From HGM12587 sp964602445 (GTDB lineage Bacteria > Bacillota > Clostridia > Lachnospirales > Lachnospiraceae): a DNA stretch of 56,409 nt. The notes below the pieces were generated by a model. That model made no database searches and had not been told where the DNA came from. It saw only the letters and a list, made by a program, of their open reading frames with translations. Each line of letters begins with the position of its first letter. The first letter of the stretch is position 1. The stretch covers positions 1 to 56,409 of the forward strand of contig CAZRQV010000010.1 in NCBI GenBank assembly GCA_964602445.1, in the 5' to 3' direction. Positions 16,620 to 24,813 of this stretch are shown here, one piece after another. Position numbers and translations under genes: made by a program.

Positions 16620-19103
16620 CTAATATCCCCGAATAACTGAATATCCATACGAACCATCATCTAACTTTTGAATAATCGTTTCTGTATCTGTACCTGAAAT
16701 ATACATGTCTACAAATTTTTTCGGAACAATCAAGAATTTTTCATTTATCTTGCAAGTGCTTTTTACAGCAGTTACTGTATCTTCCATTTTAAACTGCAAT
16801 GTTCCTAATGTATTTCCATTATTTTGACTCTGATTTACGTTTAATGTAATCAAATTTGAAGTTCGATCAAGCAATGTATTTTGGTCAATAAATAAACACA
16901 TTAACACATACATATAGTCTTCATAAGACAACTTAACTTCGTTGCTTCCTGAACTACCGGAAACATTTTCTCCCAACAAATTCTGAAGAATGTCTGATGA
17001 TGTTGTTAAATCGCCTAATTCTCTTTTGTAAAAAATCACATCTTCTCTTTCTTTTAAAAGTTTCCAATCATTTACAGTTTCCAATGTAGAAAATGCTAAG
17101 CGTAGAGCTCCGCTTACCGCTACTCTAATCAACGGTGCCGCTGCTGCTGCCGTTCCACCACTTGCTGCCACAACAGCCTTTGCTGCCGCATCTGCTATTT
17201 TTTTAATCGTACTATTAACCTTATTTATTGAATAAGAAGAAAGATAATTTGTTGTCATTCTTACTCCGCAAATTACATTTCTGGTATAATTTAAATTCTC
17301 TACAGATTCATTACGACCACCTATCAAATATTCCAATTCAGCCCCATATAAATAATTCACATCTTTCGACATTTCTATATCTGTCAAACTCACATCATAA
17401 TATTTCTTTTCGCTATTCTCTGCCGCTGAAACCTTCTCACCGCTACTTTCCGCCAAAGCTTTAATCCCAGATACTCTACTTGAAAACATTCCAAAGTCAT
17501 ACGTCGTTAATAAAAATTTACCAACTAAACCATTTCCAATCGATGCAAAAGATGCTCCGCCTGAAAAACATTCTGTAATTCCCGGTACCTGTGCACTACT
17601 TCCTGGTACTTTTAATTGAACTGCAAGATTTTCTGAAATATCTCTCGCGTCTGTTTCTTCATCTCCCTCAAGTTCTTTTTGTGCATCATTTTGAATTTTC
17701 TCTGCATGATCTATTTTTTCATCTGCTGCTGCTTTATTTCCGCCTGTACCATCTTTACCTTTACATAATTCTTCAAGTTCACGATAAAATGCACTTTTTG
17801 CTTCTTGAAAATCATACCACTCAAAATCAATTTCAGATTTCCAATCGCTTCCTTCCTGTGTTCCTGCTAAAATATTACTTTTAATTTTATATAATTTTTC
17901 TTTTTCTTTTTTCCAATCCTTTTTGTTTTCTTTATCTTTTTCTGAAATAGTATGTTGAAAAAGTAAATCTACGGTTTCTCTAAAATCAGATGCCATATCT
18001 GCAATTTTTTCTAAACCTTTAATTTCTTCTTCTATATCACCTTTTACATCTTGCGAACATGAATTCAATTTACTTCTTAATGATGCTATTTGCTGTTCCA
18101 ATGTTGTCAAAATTTCATTTAAACTATTCGCATAAAAATCCAACTCTCCAAGTCTCTTTTCAGCTTCTCCAAACACAATTTTATAGGAAGTTTTATCCAT
18201 TCCTTCTTCCCAGAAAGATAACTTGTTTTCAATTTCAGTCTTATATTTTTCCACATCCACATATTGTTTTGCTAATTCACTATCATTTTCCGCTTCGTCT
18301 ACATCTTTCTCTTCTTCAGATGACTCTTCTATCTCACCTTCATTTTCAAAATTATCTACTCTATCTTTCGCCGCATCAATCTCTTCTTTGTTATCAATAT
18401 AATTCACATATTTTTGATAGTCTTCACTTTCATAAATTTCTTTTAACGTTTTTGAAAATCCTGCAAAATATTTTTGTCTTTCCTTCAAATAGTCTGGATA
18501 ATCATTTAATTTTTCTAAAGACTCAAAATAGAATCCTATTCGTTTCAATGCCTTTGATCCATTATTTGTAATCTTATTTCTTTCATTGACCACATCCATG
18601 TCTGCAGACATTTTATCGAATTTTTCCAAAATTTCCAAAATATCACGTTCGCCCGTAATTTCTTCGACAATTCTAAATTTCATGAAATCGTCAATTTGAG
18701 TCAATAAAACATTATTATTGGATAAACTGGCTCCTTTTACTTGTTCATAAGAAACATTTATTTCTGCATTTTCATATGGCATAAATCCAGAAACATTTGT
18801 GCCATCTTCATTAGGTGCAAATGAGTAGCCTATATAATTTTGAAATTCTTCAATGGATTTCATTCCATCTTCATTTTGTGTCACCGAAAAAAGCCCATAT
18901 AATTCCTTTAATAAATTATCATATTCGCTTAATACAACCTCTCCATAAGCATCTGCTGCCATAGCTCCCTGTGAGCTGTAAAGTTTCAAACGTGCAACAT
19001 CTACCATTGTACCAGTACAAACTACTACCGGAACCATCATCAAAGTCACAAAAACTGTAATAAATCCCCTGCTCTTACGTTTCTTTTTCATTCTCACTCT
19101 CAT
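16620..19103 (-). CDS. Large DUF5702/TadG-like pilus assembly protein
   Basis: 827 residues. After a basic stretch, RGFITVFVTLMMVPVVV forms a class-III-like leader and membrane helix, but mature position 5 is F instead of E. A GTMVDVARLKLYSSQGAMAADAYGEVVLSEYD region typical of DUF5702/TadG-like proteins follows. The middle is strongly charged and helical (about 230-500), and an Ala-rich hydrophobic patch lies at about 640-665. The start is ambiguous between ATG 19103, GTG 19097 and ATG 19091; GGGAG is best spaced for the GTG. It is probably an external scaffold or tip component of the Tad apparatus; in Gram-negatives TadG bridges the periplasm, and here it would span the wall. The function is inferred from context. 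Confidence 0.8.
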   Translation of the reverse strand: MRVRMKKKRKSRGFITVFVTLMMVPVVVCTGTMVDVARLKLYSSQGAMAADAYGEVVLSEYDNLLKELYGLFSVTQNEDGMKSIEEFQNYIGYSFAPNEDGTNVSGFMPYENAEINVSYEQVKGASLSNNNVLLTQIDDFMKFRIVEEITGERDILEILEKFDKMSADMDVVNERNKITNNGSKALKRIGFYFESLEKLNDYPDYLKERQKYFAGFSKTLKEIYESEDYQKYVNYIDNKEEIDAAKDRVDNFENEGEIEESSEEEKDVDEAENDSELAKQYVDVEKYKTEIENKLSFWEEGMDKTSYKIVFGEAEKRLGELDFYANSLNEILTTLEQQIASLRSKLNSCSQDVKGDIEEEIKGLEKIADMASDFRETVDLLFQHTISEKDKENKKDWKKEKEKLYKIKSNILAGTQEGSDWKSEIDFEWYDFQEAKSAFYRELEELCKGKDGTGGNKAAADEKIDHAEKIQNDAQKELEGDEETDARDISENLAVQLKVPGSSAQVPGITECFSGGASFASIGNGLVGKFLLTTYDFGMFSSRVSGIKALAESSGEKVSAAENSEKKYYDVSLTDIEMSKDVNYLYGAELEYLIGGRNESVENLNYTRNVICGVRMTTNYLSSYSINKVNSTIKKIADAAAKAVVAASGGTAAAAAPLIRVAVSGALRLAFSTLETVNDWKLLKEREDVIFYKRELGDLTTSSDILQNLLGENVSGSSGSNEVKLSYEDYMYVLMCLFIDQNTLLDRTSNLITLNVNQSQNNGNTLGTLQFKMEDTVTAVKSTCKINEKFLIVPKKFVDMYISGTDTETIIQKLDDGSYGYSVIRGY

Positions 19104-19124
19104 CTCCCAGTTCTTTTGTAAATT

Positions 19125-19796
19125 CTATTCCACTTTCAATATTTCCTTCATTTTTCTATAAGCTGCTGAAAATTCACTTGCAAAATTTTTCGCAAGTTCT
19201 CCTAATTTCGTATCTTCTGTAATATCTAACGCATAATCCACATTACGAATCATGTCATCATGATCAATCACATTTACCCGCGCTACAGCAGAAATTTCAT
19301 ATTCATTTCCTATTCCTAAAATACTAAAATCAATCGGTGCATTAACAATCTGTGTTGCAGTTACTTTTAATTGTTTTAAAATTACATAATTTGAATAATC
19401 AATGGTTAACGATAAGTTATCATCAAACAACATTTTCCCTGATACTGAATAAAAATACTTTTCAAAATCCTTTAAATTCCCCAAATATTCGCCATCTCCA
19501 AATAAGCCTCTATACGGATTTAAAGGTTCTGTTGCAGAATAGTAATTTCCACTTGCCAACGTATCATTTTCAGAATATGTATATATCAGCGTATCATTCT
19601 TTTTTACATAAGTATCTGTTACTGTATTTTTATAATAGATTAAAGAAGTTTCCAAACACGCTTGTAAATTTGCTTTTTGAAACAAAAAAAGAGAGAGATA
19701 CACCAAAAGAATCACGCTCAAAATTGCAATGGGTAAAATAATGGTGGCTTCTACTACTACTAAACCACATTCTTTATTTTGATCATTTTTCTTCAT
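19125..19796 (-). CDS. TadE-like minor pseudopilin
   Basis: About 223 residues from ATG 19796, which has GGGAGGG upstream. The N-terminus KKNDQNKECG-LVVVEATIILPIAIL carries the class III leader with glutamate at +5 and a long hydrophobic helix (to YLSLFLF). The soluble remainder contains a YRGLFGDGEYLG segment and a helical tail. It lies directly after the pilin gene. Two TadE-like genes in one locus usually make the pair of minor pseudopilins (TadE and TadF). Confidence 0.85.
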   Translation of the reverse strand: MKKNDQNKECGLVVVEATIILPIAILSVILLVYLSLFLFQKANLQACLETSLIYYKNTVTDTYVKKNDTLIYTYSENDTLASGNYYSATEPLNPYRGLFGDGEYLGNLKDFEKYFYSVSGKMLFDDNLSLTIDYSNYVILKQLKVTATQIVNAPIDFSILGIGNEYEISAVARVNVIDHDDMIRNVDYALDITEDTKLGELAKNFASEFSAAYRKMKEILKVE

Positions 19797-19831
19797 TGTA
19801 TCCCTCCCTCTCACAAAATATATTTAACCAA

Positions 19832-20074
19832 TTACATTTCCTTCAACTTTGAATCAGTAAATGTAGTACCAAAAATGGTATCCATTAAATCCTTCAGCCA
19901 GGTTTGTAATCTATCCCAAAATACACCTATAATCAGTACTACAATTAAAAGAATAATAATTGTAGCAACAACATTAGAAACCCCTTTTTCTGAATTCCAA
20001 AATTCCTTAAAACTTTCTTTTGCTTTTTCCATTTTTAATTGAGCATTGATTACCATTGTATCCAATACATTCAT
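19832..20074 (-). CDS. Flp-type (type IVb) major pilin candidate
   Basis: 80 residues with an unusually long leader of about 31 residues (amphipathic, ending FWNSEKG) and a hydrophobic helix VSNVVATIIILLIVVLIIGVFW, leaving a mature protein of about 49 residues. Cleavage is expected after G31. Canonical Flp pilins have Glu at mature position 5 and usually Tyr at 6; here V and A are found, so the motif is atypical. Ribosome site AGGAGG. Its size, its position between the TadC and TadE genes, and its strong initiation site all fit the structural pilin. Confidence 0.85.
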   Translation of the reverse strand: MNVLDTMVINAQLKMEKAKESFKEFWNSEKGVSNVVATIIILLIVVLIIGVFWDRLQTWLKDLMDTIFGTTFTDSKLKEM

Positions 20075-20117
20075 TTTATCCGTCCTCCTAATTATTTTTT
20101 ATTACAATCCTGTTTGT

Positions 20118-21209
20118 CTAAAAATTGAAGCCAGACATAGCAGGTATCATAATCACTACTAAAATACCAATAAACATTAACATTGTCGGAATGAATAACT
20201 TATTTTGAACAGTTTCGCTCATACGTCTAGAATTATGTTTTTTATCTAACCAACATTCATCATTGATTTCACGTAGATTATCTGCAAGATTTATATTTCC
20301 TGCCACATAACTTTTACTAATTACAGACACCATTTTATCAAGATATTTATTATTACATCTGCATTGCATATGTATTAACGCTGCTTCTACCGTTACCGCT
20401 TGATTAATTTGTTTCATTACTTTCTGCAATTCTAAATACATCGTTGTTTCATTACTATTAGCCGTTTCTTCCATTGCTCTTGTTATACTCATTCCAGCAG
20501 TTACTAATAATGCAATTTTGGAAATCACATTCGGAAAATCTCTATCAATTTCCTCCTGTCGCCGCTGTGCCCTGATTTTCAAACTGTCATACGGAATATA
20601 TCCAGCTAACAACATTCCAACAAATCCAACAAGAGCAAAAATCATCGCACTCTTTACCGTTCTTCCCATAGCAATCATAAACACTGCTAAAAAAAGACCA
20701 CAAAACACTCCCAAAAAGGTATACGAAACCAATGATGCAATAATATAATATGCATAAATATAAGAATTTTTTCTTCCACTAGTTTCTTGACCTCGCTCTA
20801 ATTCTATATAGCCAGAGTATTCACAACTATTTACCACTTTGCGAAATAGATCATTTTCTGCATTCATTTGAAAATCCATTAATAACTGATATCCAAATAA
20901 TGAAATTCCATCTATAACAGAAAACACTTTTCCTGATAAATATTCTTCTTCTGTTTTAGAATAATTACTAATCTGCTTATCCCAATTTCTAATTTTTTTA
21001 ATTATTTTCTTCTTACTATGTAACTGATATTTTTCATTTTCTTTTAAAAAATTTTCCTTTTTTTCTTCCAATTCAAGTCTAGAAAAACGATTATTCCATG
21101 CTCTTGAAATTACTAATTCTGCCACCGCTGTTCGATTTTCTTTCTTCAGCTCAATTACAAATACTACCGCCATACCAGTCATCATAATCATTATTAACAG
21201 CAATATCAT
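20118..21209 (-). CDS. TadC-like inner-membrane platform protein
   Basis: About 363 residues. ATG 21209 has AGGAGG 5 bases upstream; a GTG codon earlier is also possible. An N-terminal span is followed by a cytoplasmic domain, then several membrane segments, a T2SF domain (DFPNVISKIALLVTAGMSITRAMEE, QCRCNNKYLDKMVSVISKSY), RMSETVQNKLFIPTMLMFIGI and a terminal GFNF. These match the T2SF/GspF half found in TadC. It pairs with the TadB gene 10 bases upstream and works with the CpaF ATPase. Confidence 0.88.
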   Translation of the reverse strand: MILLLIMIMMTGMAVVFVIELKKENRTAVAELVISRAWNNRFSRLELEEKKENFLKENEKYQLHSKKKIIKKIRNWDKQISNYSKTEEEYLSGKVFSVIDGISLFGYQLLMDFQMNAENDLFRKVVNSCEYSGYIELERGQETSGRKNSYIYAYYIIASLVSYTFLGVFCGLFLAVFMIAMGRTVKSAMIFALVGFVGMLLAGYIPYDSLKIRAQRRQEEIDRDFPNVISKIALLVTAGMSITRAMEETANSNETTMYLELQKVMKQINQAVTVEAALIHMQCRCNNKYLDKMVSVISKSYVAGNINLADNLREINDECWLDKKHNSRRMSETVQNKLFIPTMLMFIGILVVIMIPAMSGFNF

Positions 21210-21218
21210 CACAACCTC

Positions 21219-21995
21219 CTAAATCTCTATTTCTGTTGCTTTTGTTGCTATTACATAGGACATAAATGTGCAGATTACTCCAAATGTCGCCGCTAATCTT
21301 CCTGTAATTGTATTAAATAAAGAATCCATCAAACCTCCACCCATGGAGGTCATCGCAACAACAATAACTAATGGTAAAACCAACATCATATACGCTTCTG
21401 ATTTTGCAGAAGTAATTGCTGTTTCTATTTCCATCGTAATTTCCATTTTTTCCCGAATAATTGTATGCGTCTGAGAAATCACATACCCAAAATCACTCGT
21501 TTTTCCATCAATTGTTGTATAAATTGCTGCAAAACTTGTAATATCATCTATTTCACTTCGAATTCCTAATTCTTGAAATCCATCTTTCATAGGAATCCCT
21601 GCATGTTCATAATCTGAAATAATCAAACCGATTTCTCGAACAATATCCGCCTTATTTCCAAACATCATCTGTAACTCACGAAGCGAGTCCTTTATTGCAT
21701 TTTCCATAGAACGTCCACTTCCACCGCTAATAGAAATTGCAATAATTTCCAAAAACTCATTAAATTGTAACCGGAGTTTATTTTGCCGCTTTTTTGTCAC
21801 TGATTTTGCATAATTTTTTTCTTGCCATAATGCAATCAATAGCCCTCCAATCACAGATACTAATATCGAATGATAATAAATATATAAAACCATGGCTATT
21901 GCTATTGCAAAAACAGCATATGCTGCAACATGTTCTACTTTTGTCATATTACATTCGTAATACTTAATTCGTAGCTTCTCCCTATTTTCATTCAT
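21219..21995 (-). CDS. TadB-like inner-membrane platform protein
   Basis: About 258 residues. The ATG at 21995 is chosen for GGAGG at proper spacing, giving an 8-base overlap with the CpaF gene. Two N-terminal membrane helices, a cytoplasmic T2SF domain (RLQFNEFLEIIAISISGGSGRSMENAI, then DDITSFAAIYTTIDGK), and two C-terminal helices make the TadB topology. TadB and TadC form the platform that couples ATP hydrolysis to pilin assembly. Confidence 0.9.
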   Translation of the reverse strand: MNENREKLRIKYYECNMTKVEHVAAYAVFAIAIAMVLYIYYHSILVSVIGGLLIALWQEKNYAKSVTKKRQNKLRLQFNEFLEIIAISISGGSGRSMENAIKDSLRELQMMFGNKADIVREIGLIISDYEHAGIPMKDGFQELGIRSEIDDITSFAAIYTTIDGKTSDFGYVISQTHTIIREKMEITMEIETAITSAKSEAYMMLVLPLVIVVAMTSMGGGLMDSLFNTITGRLAATFGVICTFMSYVIATKATEIEI

Positions 21996-23277
21996 ACTCT
22001 TCCTCCAAATAATCATAAATTCCTGCTAAAATAAATTTGTCCTGATTTATGATTTTATTTTCGGTCCGTTTTAATTTCCCAGATACTTTATTTAACGAAG
22101 TATTTTCATCTTCTTGAAATTTATAAATCGGATTCAAAATAATTTTCCCATTTTCATATCCTACAACTTCTGTAATTTCCATACATTTTCGTGAAAAATC
22201 ACGTAATCTTGAAAGATGTACTATGTAATCTACTGCTGAAGCAATCTGCATTCTAATAGCCTCTAATGGTAAGTCCGCACTACCTGTTAAGACCATTGTT
22301 TCTAATCGACTTAACATACCTTCTGGAGAATTCGCATGTCCCGTAGATAAACTTCCATCATGTCCGGTATTCATTGCCTGAAGCATATCCAATGCTTCTT
22401 CACCTCGTACCTCACCTACAATAATCCTGTCTGGACGCATTCTCAACGAAGATTTAATCAACTCACGAATTGTAATTTCATTTACATCTTTTGAATTTGC
22501 TTTTTTCGTTTCCATTCTCACTAAGTTAGGAACATTTTTTATTTGTAGTTCGGCCGAATCTTCTATTGTAATAACACGTTCCCAAGGCTGAATAAAATTC
22601 GACAATGCATTTAAAAATGTCGTTTTCCCACTTCCAGTCCCACCTGATACAAATACATTATGTCTAGAAGAAACTACATTTTTAAGAAACTCAGCCACTT
22701 CTGGGGTAATTGACTTATATTCCAATAATTTTTCAATGGTCATTGGTTTTTTAGGAAAACGTCTAATTGTAACAGTTGCTCCATTCAGTGCTACTGGCGG
22801 AAATACAACGTTCACTCGAGATCCATCTTCTAATCTTGCATCCACAATCGGATTGCTTGCATCAATCGTTCGATCCATAGCACTTACAAATTTTTGAACA
22901 ATTCTAATTAGCTCTTCATTATCTTGAAAATGTTCTTGTAATCTTATAAGTTTTCCGGATTTTTCGACAAAAATCGTATCATAACCATTGATCATTACTT
23001 CTGTAATATCTGAATCCGTTATAATTTTTCCCAAAATCCCCAGCCCTTCAACTGACTCCAATACTGTAAGTTTCAAACTACTTTTATCTTTAAAGGACAT
23101 ATTTAAATAAAATTGATATAATTGAGGATCCTTTTCTTCTGCCCATATCATTCTTTCTTTGATTTTTTTTGATACAAGCTCTTCTAATTCCAGTCTAGTA
23201 TATTCTCTAAGTCTGCTGGCATCCTGAATTACTTTTTTTAATACAGCAACTTCATTCATGAAACAAATATTGTCCAT
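21988..23277 (-). CDS. CpaF/TadA-type pilus assembly ATPase
   Basis: 429 residues, a typical length. The N-terminal helical domain (1-80) is followed by the secretion ATPase core: Walker A GGTGSGKT (212-219), Asp box ITIEDSAEL, Walker B RIIVGEVRG (284-292) and His box NTGHDGSLSTGHAN (303-316). The TIRRFPKKPMTIEKLLEY signature before Walker A is diagnostic of CpaF/TadA. This hexameric cytoplasmic motor powers Tad pilus assembly. It overlaps the TadB gene and lies 29 bases after the CpaE-like gene. Confidence 0.96.
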   Translation of the reverse strand: MDNICFMNEVAVLKKVIQDASRLREYTRLELEELVSKKIKERMIWAEEKDPQLYQFYLNMSFKDKSSLKLTVLESVEGLGILGKIITDSDITEVMINGYDTIFVEKSGKLIRLQEHFQDNEELIRIVQKFVSAMDRTIDASNPIVDARLEDGSRVNVVFPPVALNGATVTIRRFPKKPMTIEKLLEYKSITPEVAEFLKNVVSSRHNVFVSGGTGSGKTTFLNALSNFIQPWERVITIEDSAELQIKNVPNLVRMETKKANSKDVNEITIRELIKSSLRMRPDRIIVGEVRGEEALDMLQAMNTGHDGSLSTGHANSPEGMLSRLETMVLTGSADLPLEAIRMQIASAVDYIVHLSRLRDFSRKCMEITEVVGYENGKIILNPIYKFQEDENTSLNKVSGKLKRTENKIINQDKFILAGIYDYLEEEYE

Positions 23278-23306
23278 TTTTCGCCTCTATATCTTTCTCA
23301 AATTAC

Positions 23307-24344
23307 TTATTTCATTATGACAGTTAAGTCAATTTCTGATTTTGTCAAAATCATCTGAATCATATTACCTAATGTTTGATTTCCGTAATTAGGCACTTTT
23401 CCAATACACGAAAAACCTAAACCGCTTTCTATATTTTCCGTAAAATTAATTACGCTGCAAATTTTATTTCTATATTCCCTTGTTACTGCCTGTTGCACAA
23501 ACATTTCTAATTTTTTCTTTGGGATTTCCCCGCCTTTCTCTACTATAATCACATTATCTGCTTGACTCAAAATCTCTTTTCCGTTCTGGTTCAAACAACT
23601 TTCCATATCTACAACTACAAAATCATATTCTCCATACCGAAGAATATTTTCTAATACTTTTCTAATCTCATCAGGAGAAATTGAATTGTAATCCACAATT
23701 CGTTCAAATCCTTCAATATAAAAAACACCATTAAATCCTTTTTGAATGATGCCCTTCATCTTCAATCCAAAATTACTGTTTTCTTCCAAAGATTCTACCA
23801 ATAACGTAATTCCATCCATTTCATCTTTATGCCGATTCAAACAGGATGAGCTATCTAATTGTTCCATACTTAAAAACAAAACTTTTTTTTCCGATAACGC
23901 AAACTTGCTAGCAATTGCCAAAGAAATTGTTGTTTTTCCCGCACCACCTACTGGTGAATATACTGCAATCATTTTAGTATTTTGAACTTTTTCAAAATTT
24001 GGTATATATCCTGCTTTATTTGCATATTCTTTAATAATTTCTTTATATAAATTGCTAATTCTCTGATATTTTATTATTTTTACATAATCTGAATACAGTA
24101 TCGCATTTTTCATATCATCACTATATAAACAAATTGCTAACTTTGTATTAGGGAAAGCAAGTTTTTCATCACTAATATCCGGATTAAATAACAGCACATC
24201 TATCTTTTTATTTTGAAGAGTTCTTTCCAGAAATTTTACATCTGTAAAAATCGAAACCGACAAATCCTCATATTCCTGTAATACTTCTACTAACCGCTCT
24301 AAATAAACTCTATCCGTATCAGCAATTCCTATTGAAATATTCAT
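23307..24344 (-). CDS. CpaE/TadZ-like MinD-family ATPase
   Basis: 345 residues. The N-terminal about 110 residues form a receiver-like domain without obvious phospho-acceptor context (ISIGIADTDRVYLERLVEVLQ). A ParA/MinD-type ATPase follows, with Walker A YSPVGGAGKTTISLAIA; the signature lysine usually preceding GG is V here. DFVVVDME gives the Walker B. CpaE/TadZ proteins position Tad machines at cell sites. It is the first gene of the block, about 90 bases from its predicted promoter, with GGGAGAGAAAGAG before the ATG. Confidence 0.88.
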   Translation of the reverse strand: MNISIGIADTDRVYLERLVEVLQEYEDLSVSIFTDVKFLERTLQNKKIDVLLFNPDISDEKLAFPNTKLAICLYSDDMKNAILYSDYVKIIKYQRISNLYKEIIKEYANKAGYIPNFEKVQNTKMIAVYSPVGGAGKTTISLAIASKFALSEKKVLFLSMEQLDSSSCLNRHKDEMDGITLLVESLEENSNFGLKMKGIIQKGFNGVFYIEGFERIVDYNSISPDEIRKVLENILRYGEYDFVVVDMESCLNQNGKEILSQADNVIIVEKGGEIPKKKLEMFVQQAVTREYRNKICSVINFTENIESGLGFSCIGKVPNYGNQTLGNMIQMILTKSEIDLTVIMK

Positions 24345-24401
24345 TTCTCTTTCTCTCCCTACTCTTGAAAATCCAACAATTTATCTTATTTTTTTCATAA
24401 T

Positions 24402-24416
24402 GTCCTATAATAGGAC
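24402..24416. promoter_or_regulatory. Perfect palindromic operator candidate, site 1
   Basis: GTCCTAT-A-ATAGGAC is a perfect 7+7 inverted repeat with one central base. It lies just downstream of the predicted Tad start point and 64 bases before the XRE gene. It also contains TATAAT, a possible -10 element for the regulator itself. Confidence 0.65.
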
Positions 24417-24433
24417 GCATTTTTTTTACATGT

Positions 24434-24462
24434 AATATATCATATTTTTTGTCCTATTACAA
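24434..24462 (-). promoter_or_regulatory. Predicted promoter of the Tad block
   Basis: On the minus strand, TTGTAA and TATATT are separated by exactly 17 bases. Initiation would fall near 24427, about 83 bases before the CpaE-like start. The -35 box lies within the palindromic site at 24450-24466. Confidence 0.65.
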
Positions 24463-24466
24463 GACA
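24450..24466. promoter_or_regulatory. Second operator candidate, site 2
   Basis: TGTCCTATTACAAGACA is an imperfect palindrome that repeats the TGTCCTAT half-site of site 1, 48 bases away. It overlaps the -35 box of the Tad promoter and ends 13 bases before the regulator's ATG, so occupancy should affect both directions. Confidence 0.6.
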
Positions 24467-24479
24467 TTTTGGAGGTGCT

Positions 24480-24737
24480 ATGCCACGAATAATTGACGGA
24501 ACAAAATGCAATTTAGTCGGTGAAAAAGTAAAATACTACAGAAAAAAAAAGAAATTCAGTCAAAAAATTTTATCAGAAAAACTAGAAATCCTTGCAATTT
24601 ATGTTTGCAGAGGATCTATTTCCAGAATTGAAGACGGTTCTCGGACTGTCACTGACATCGAACTTTATGGATTATCAAAAGTTTTAGATGTACCTATTGA
24701 AGATTTTTTTCCTTCTGATGAGCAGCCGCATAACTAA
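24480..24737 (+). CDS. XRE-family transcriptional regulator
   Basis: 85 residues, with GGAGG before the ATG. A single helix-turn-helix domain covers nearly the whole protein: LVGEKVKYYRKKKKFSQKILSEKL, ISRIEDGSRTVTDIELYGLSKVLDVPIEDFF. It has no sensor domain. It is divergent from the Tad block and is separated from it by two related palindromes, so it is the prime candidate repressor or activator of that block and of itself. It ends at a shared bidirectional terminator before thrS. Confidence 0.9.
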   Translation: MPRIIDGTKCNLVGEKVKYYRKKKKFSQKILSEKLEILAIYVCRGSISRIEDGSRTVTDIELYGLSKVLDVPIEDFFPSDEQPHN

Positions 24738-24748
24738 TTTTTATTATC

Positions 24749-24785
24749 AAAAAAGTCCTTTGAAAATCTTTCAAAGGACTTTTTC
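24749..24785. terminator. Bidirectional terminator between the XRE gene and thrS
   Basis: Arms AAAAAGTCCTTTGAAA and TTTCAAAGGACTTTTT enclose a 3-base loop. T-runs exist in both directions, so it can end both the convergent XRE and thrS transcripts. Confidence 0.88.
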
Positions 24786-24813
24786 ATTATGATTTTACAA
24801 GTTTTTTAAGCCA

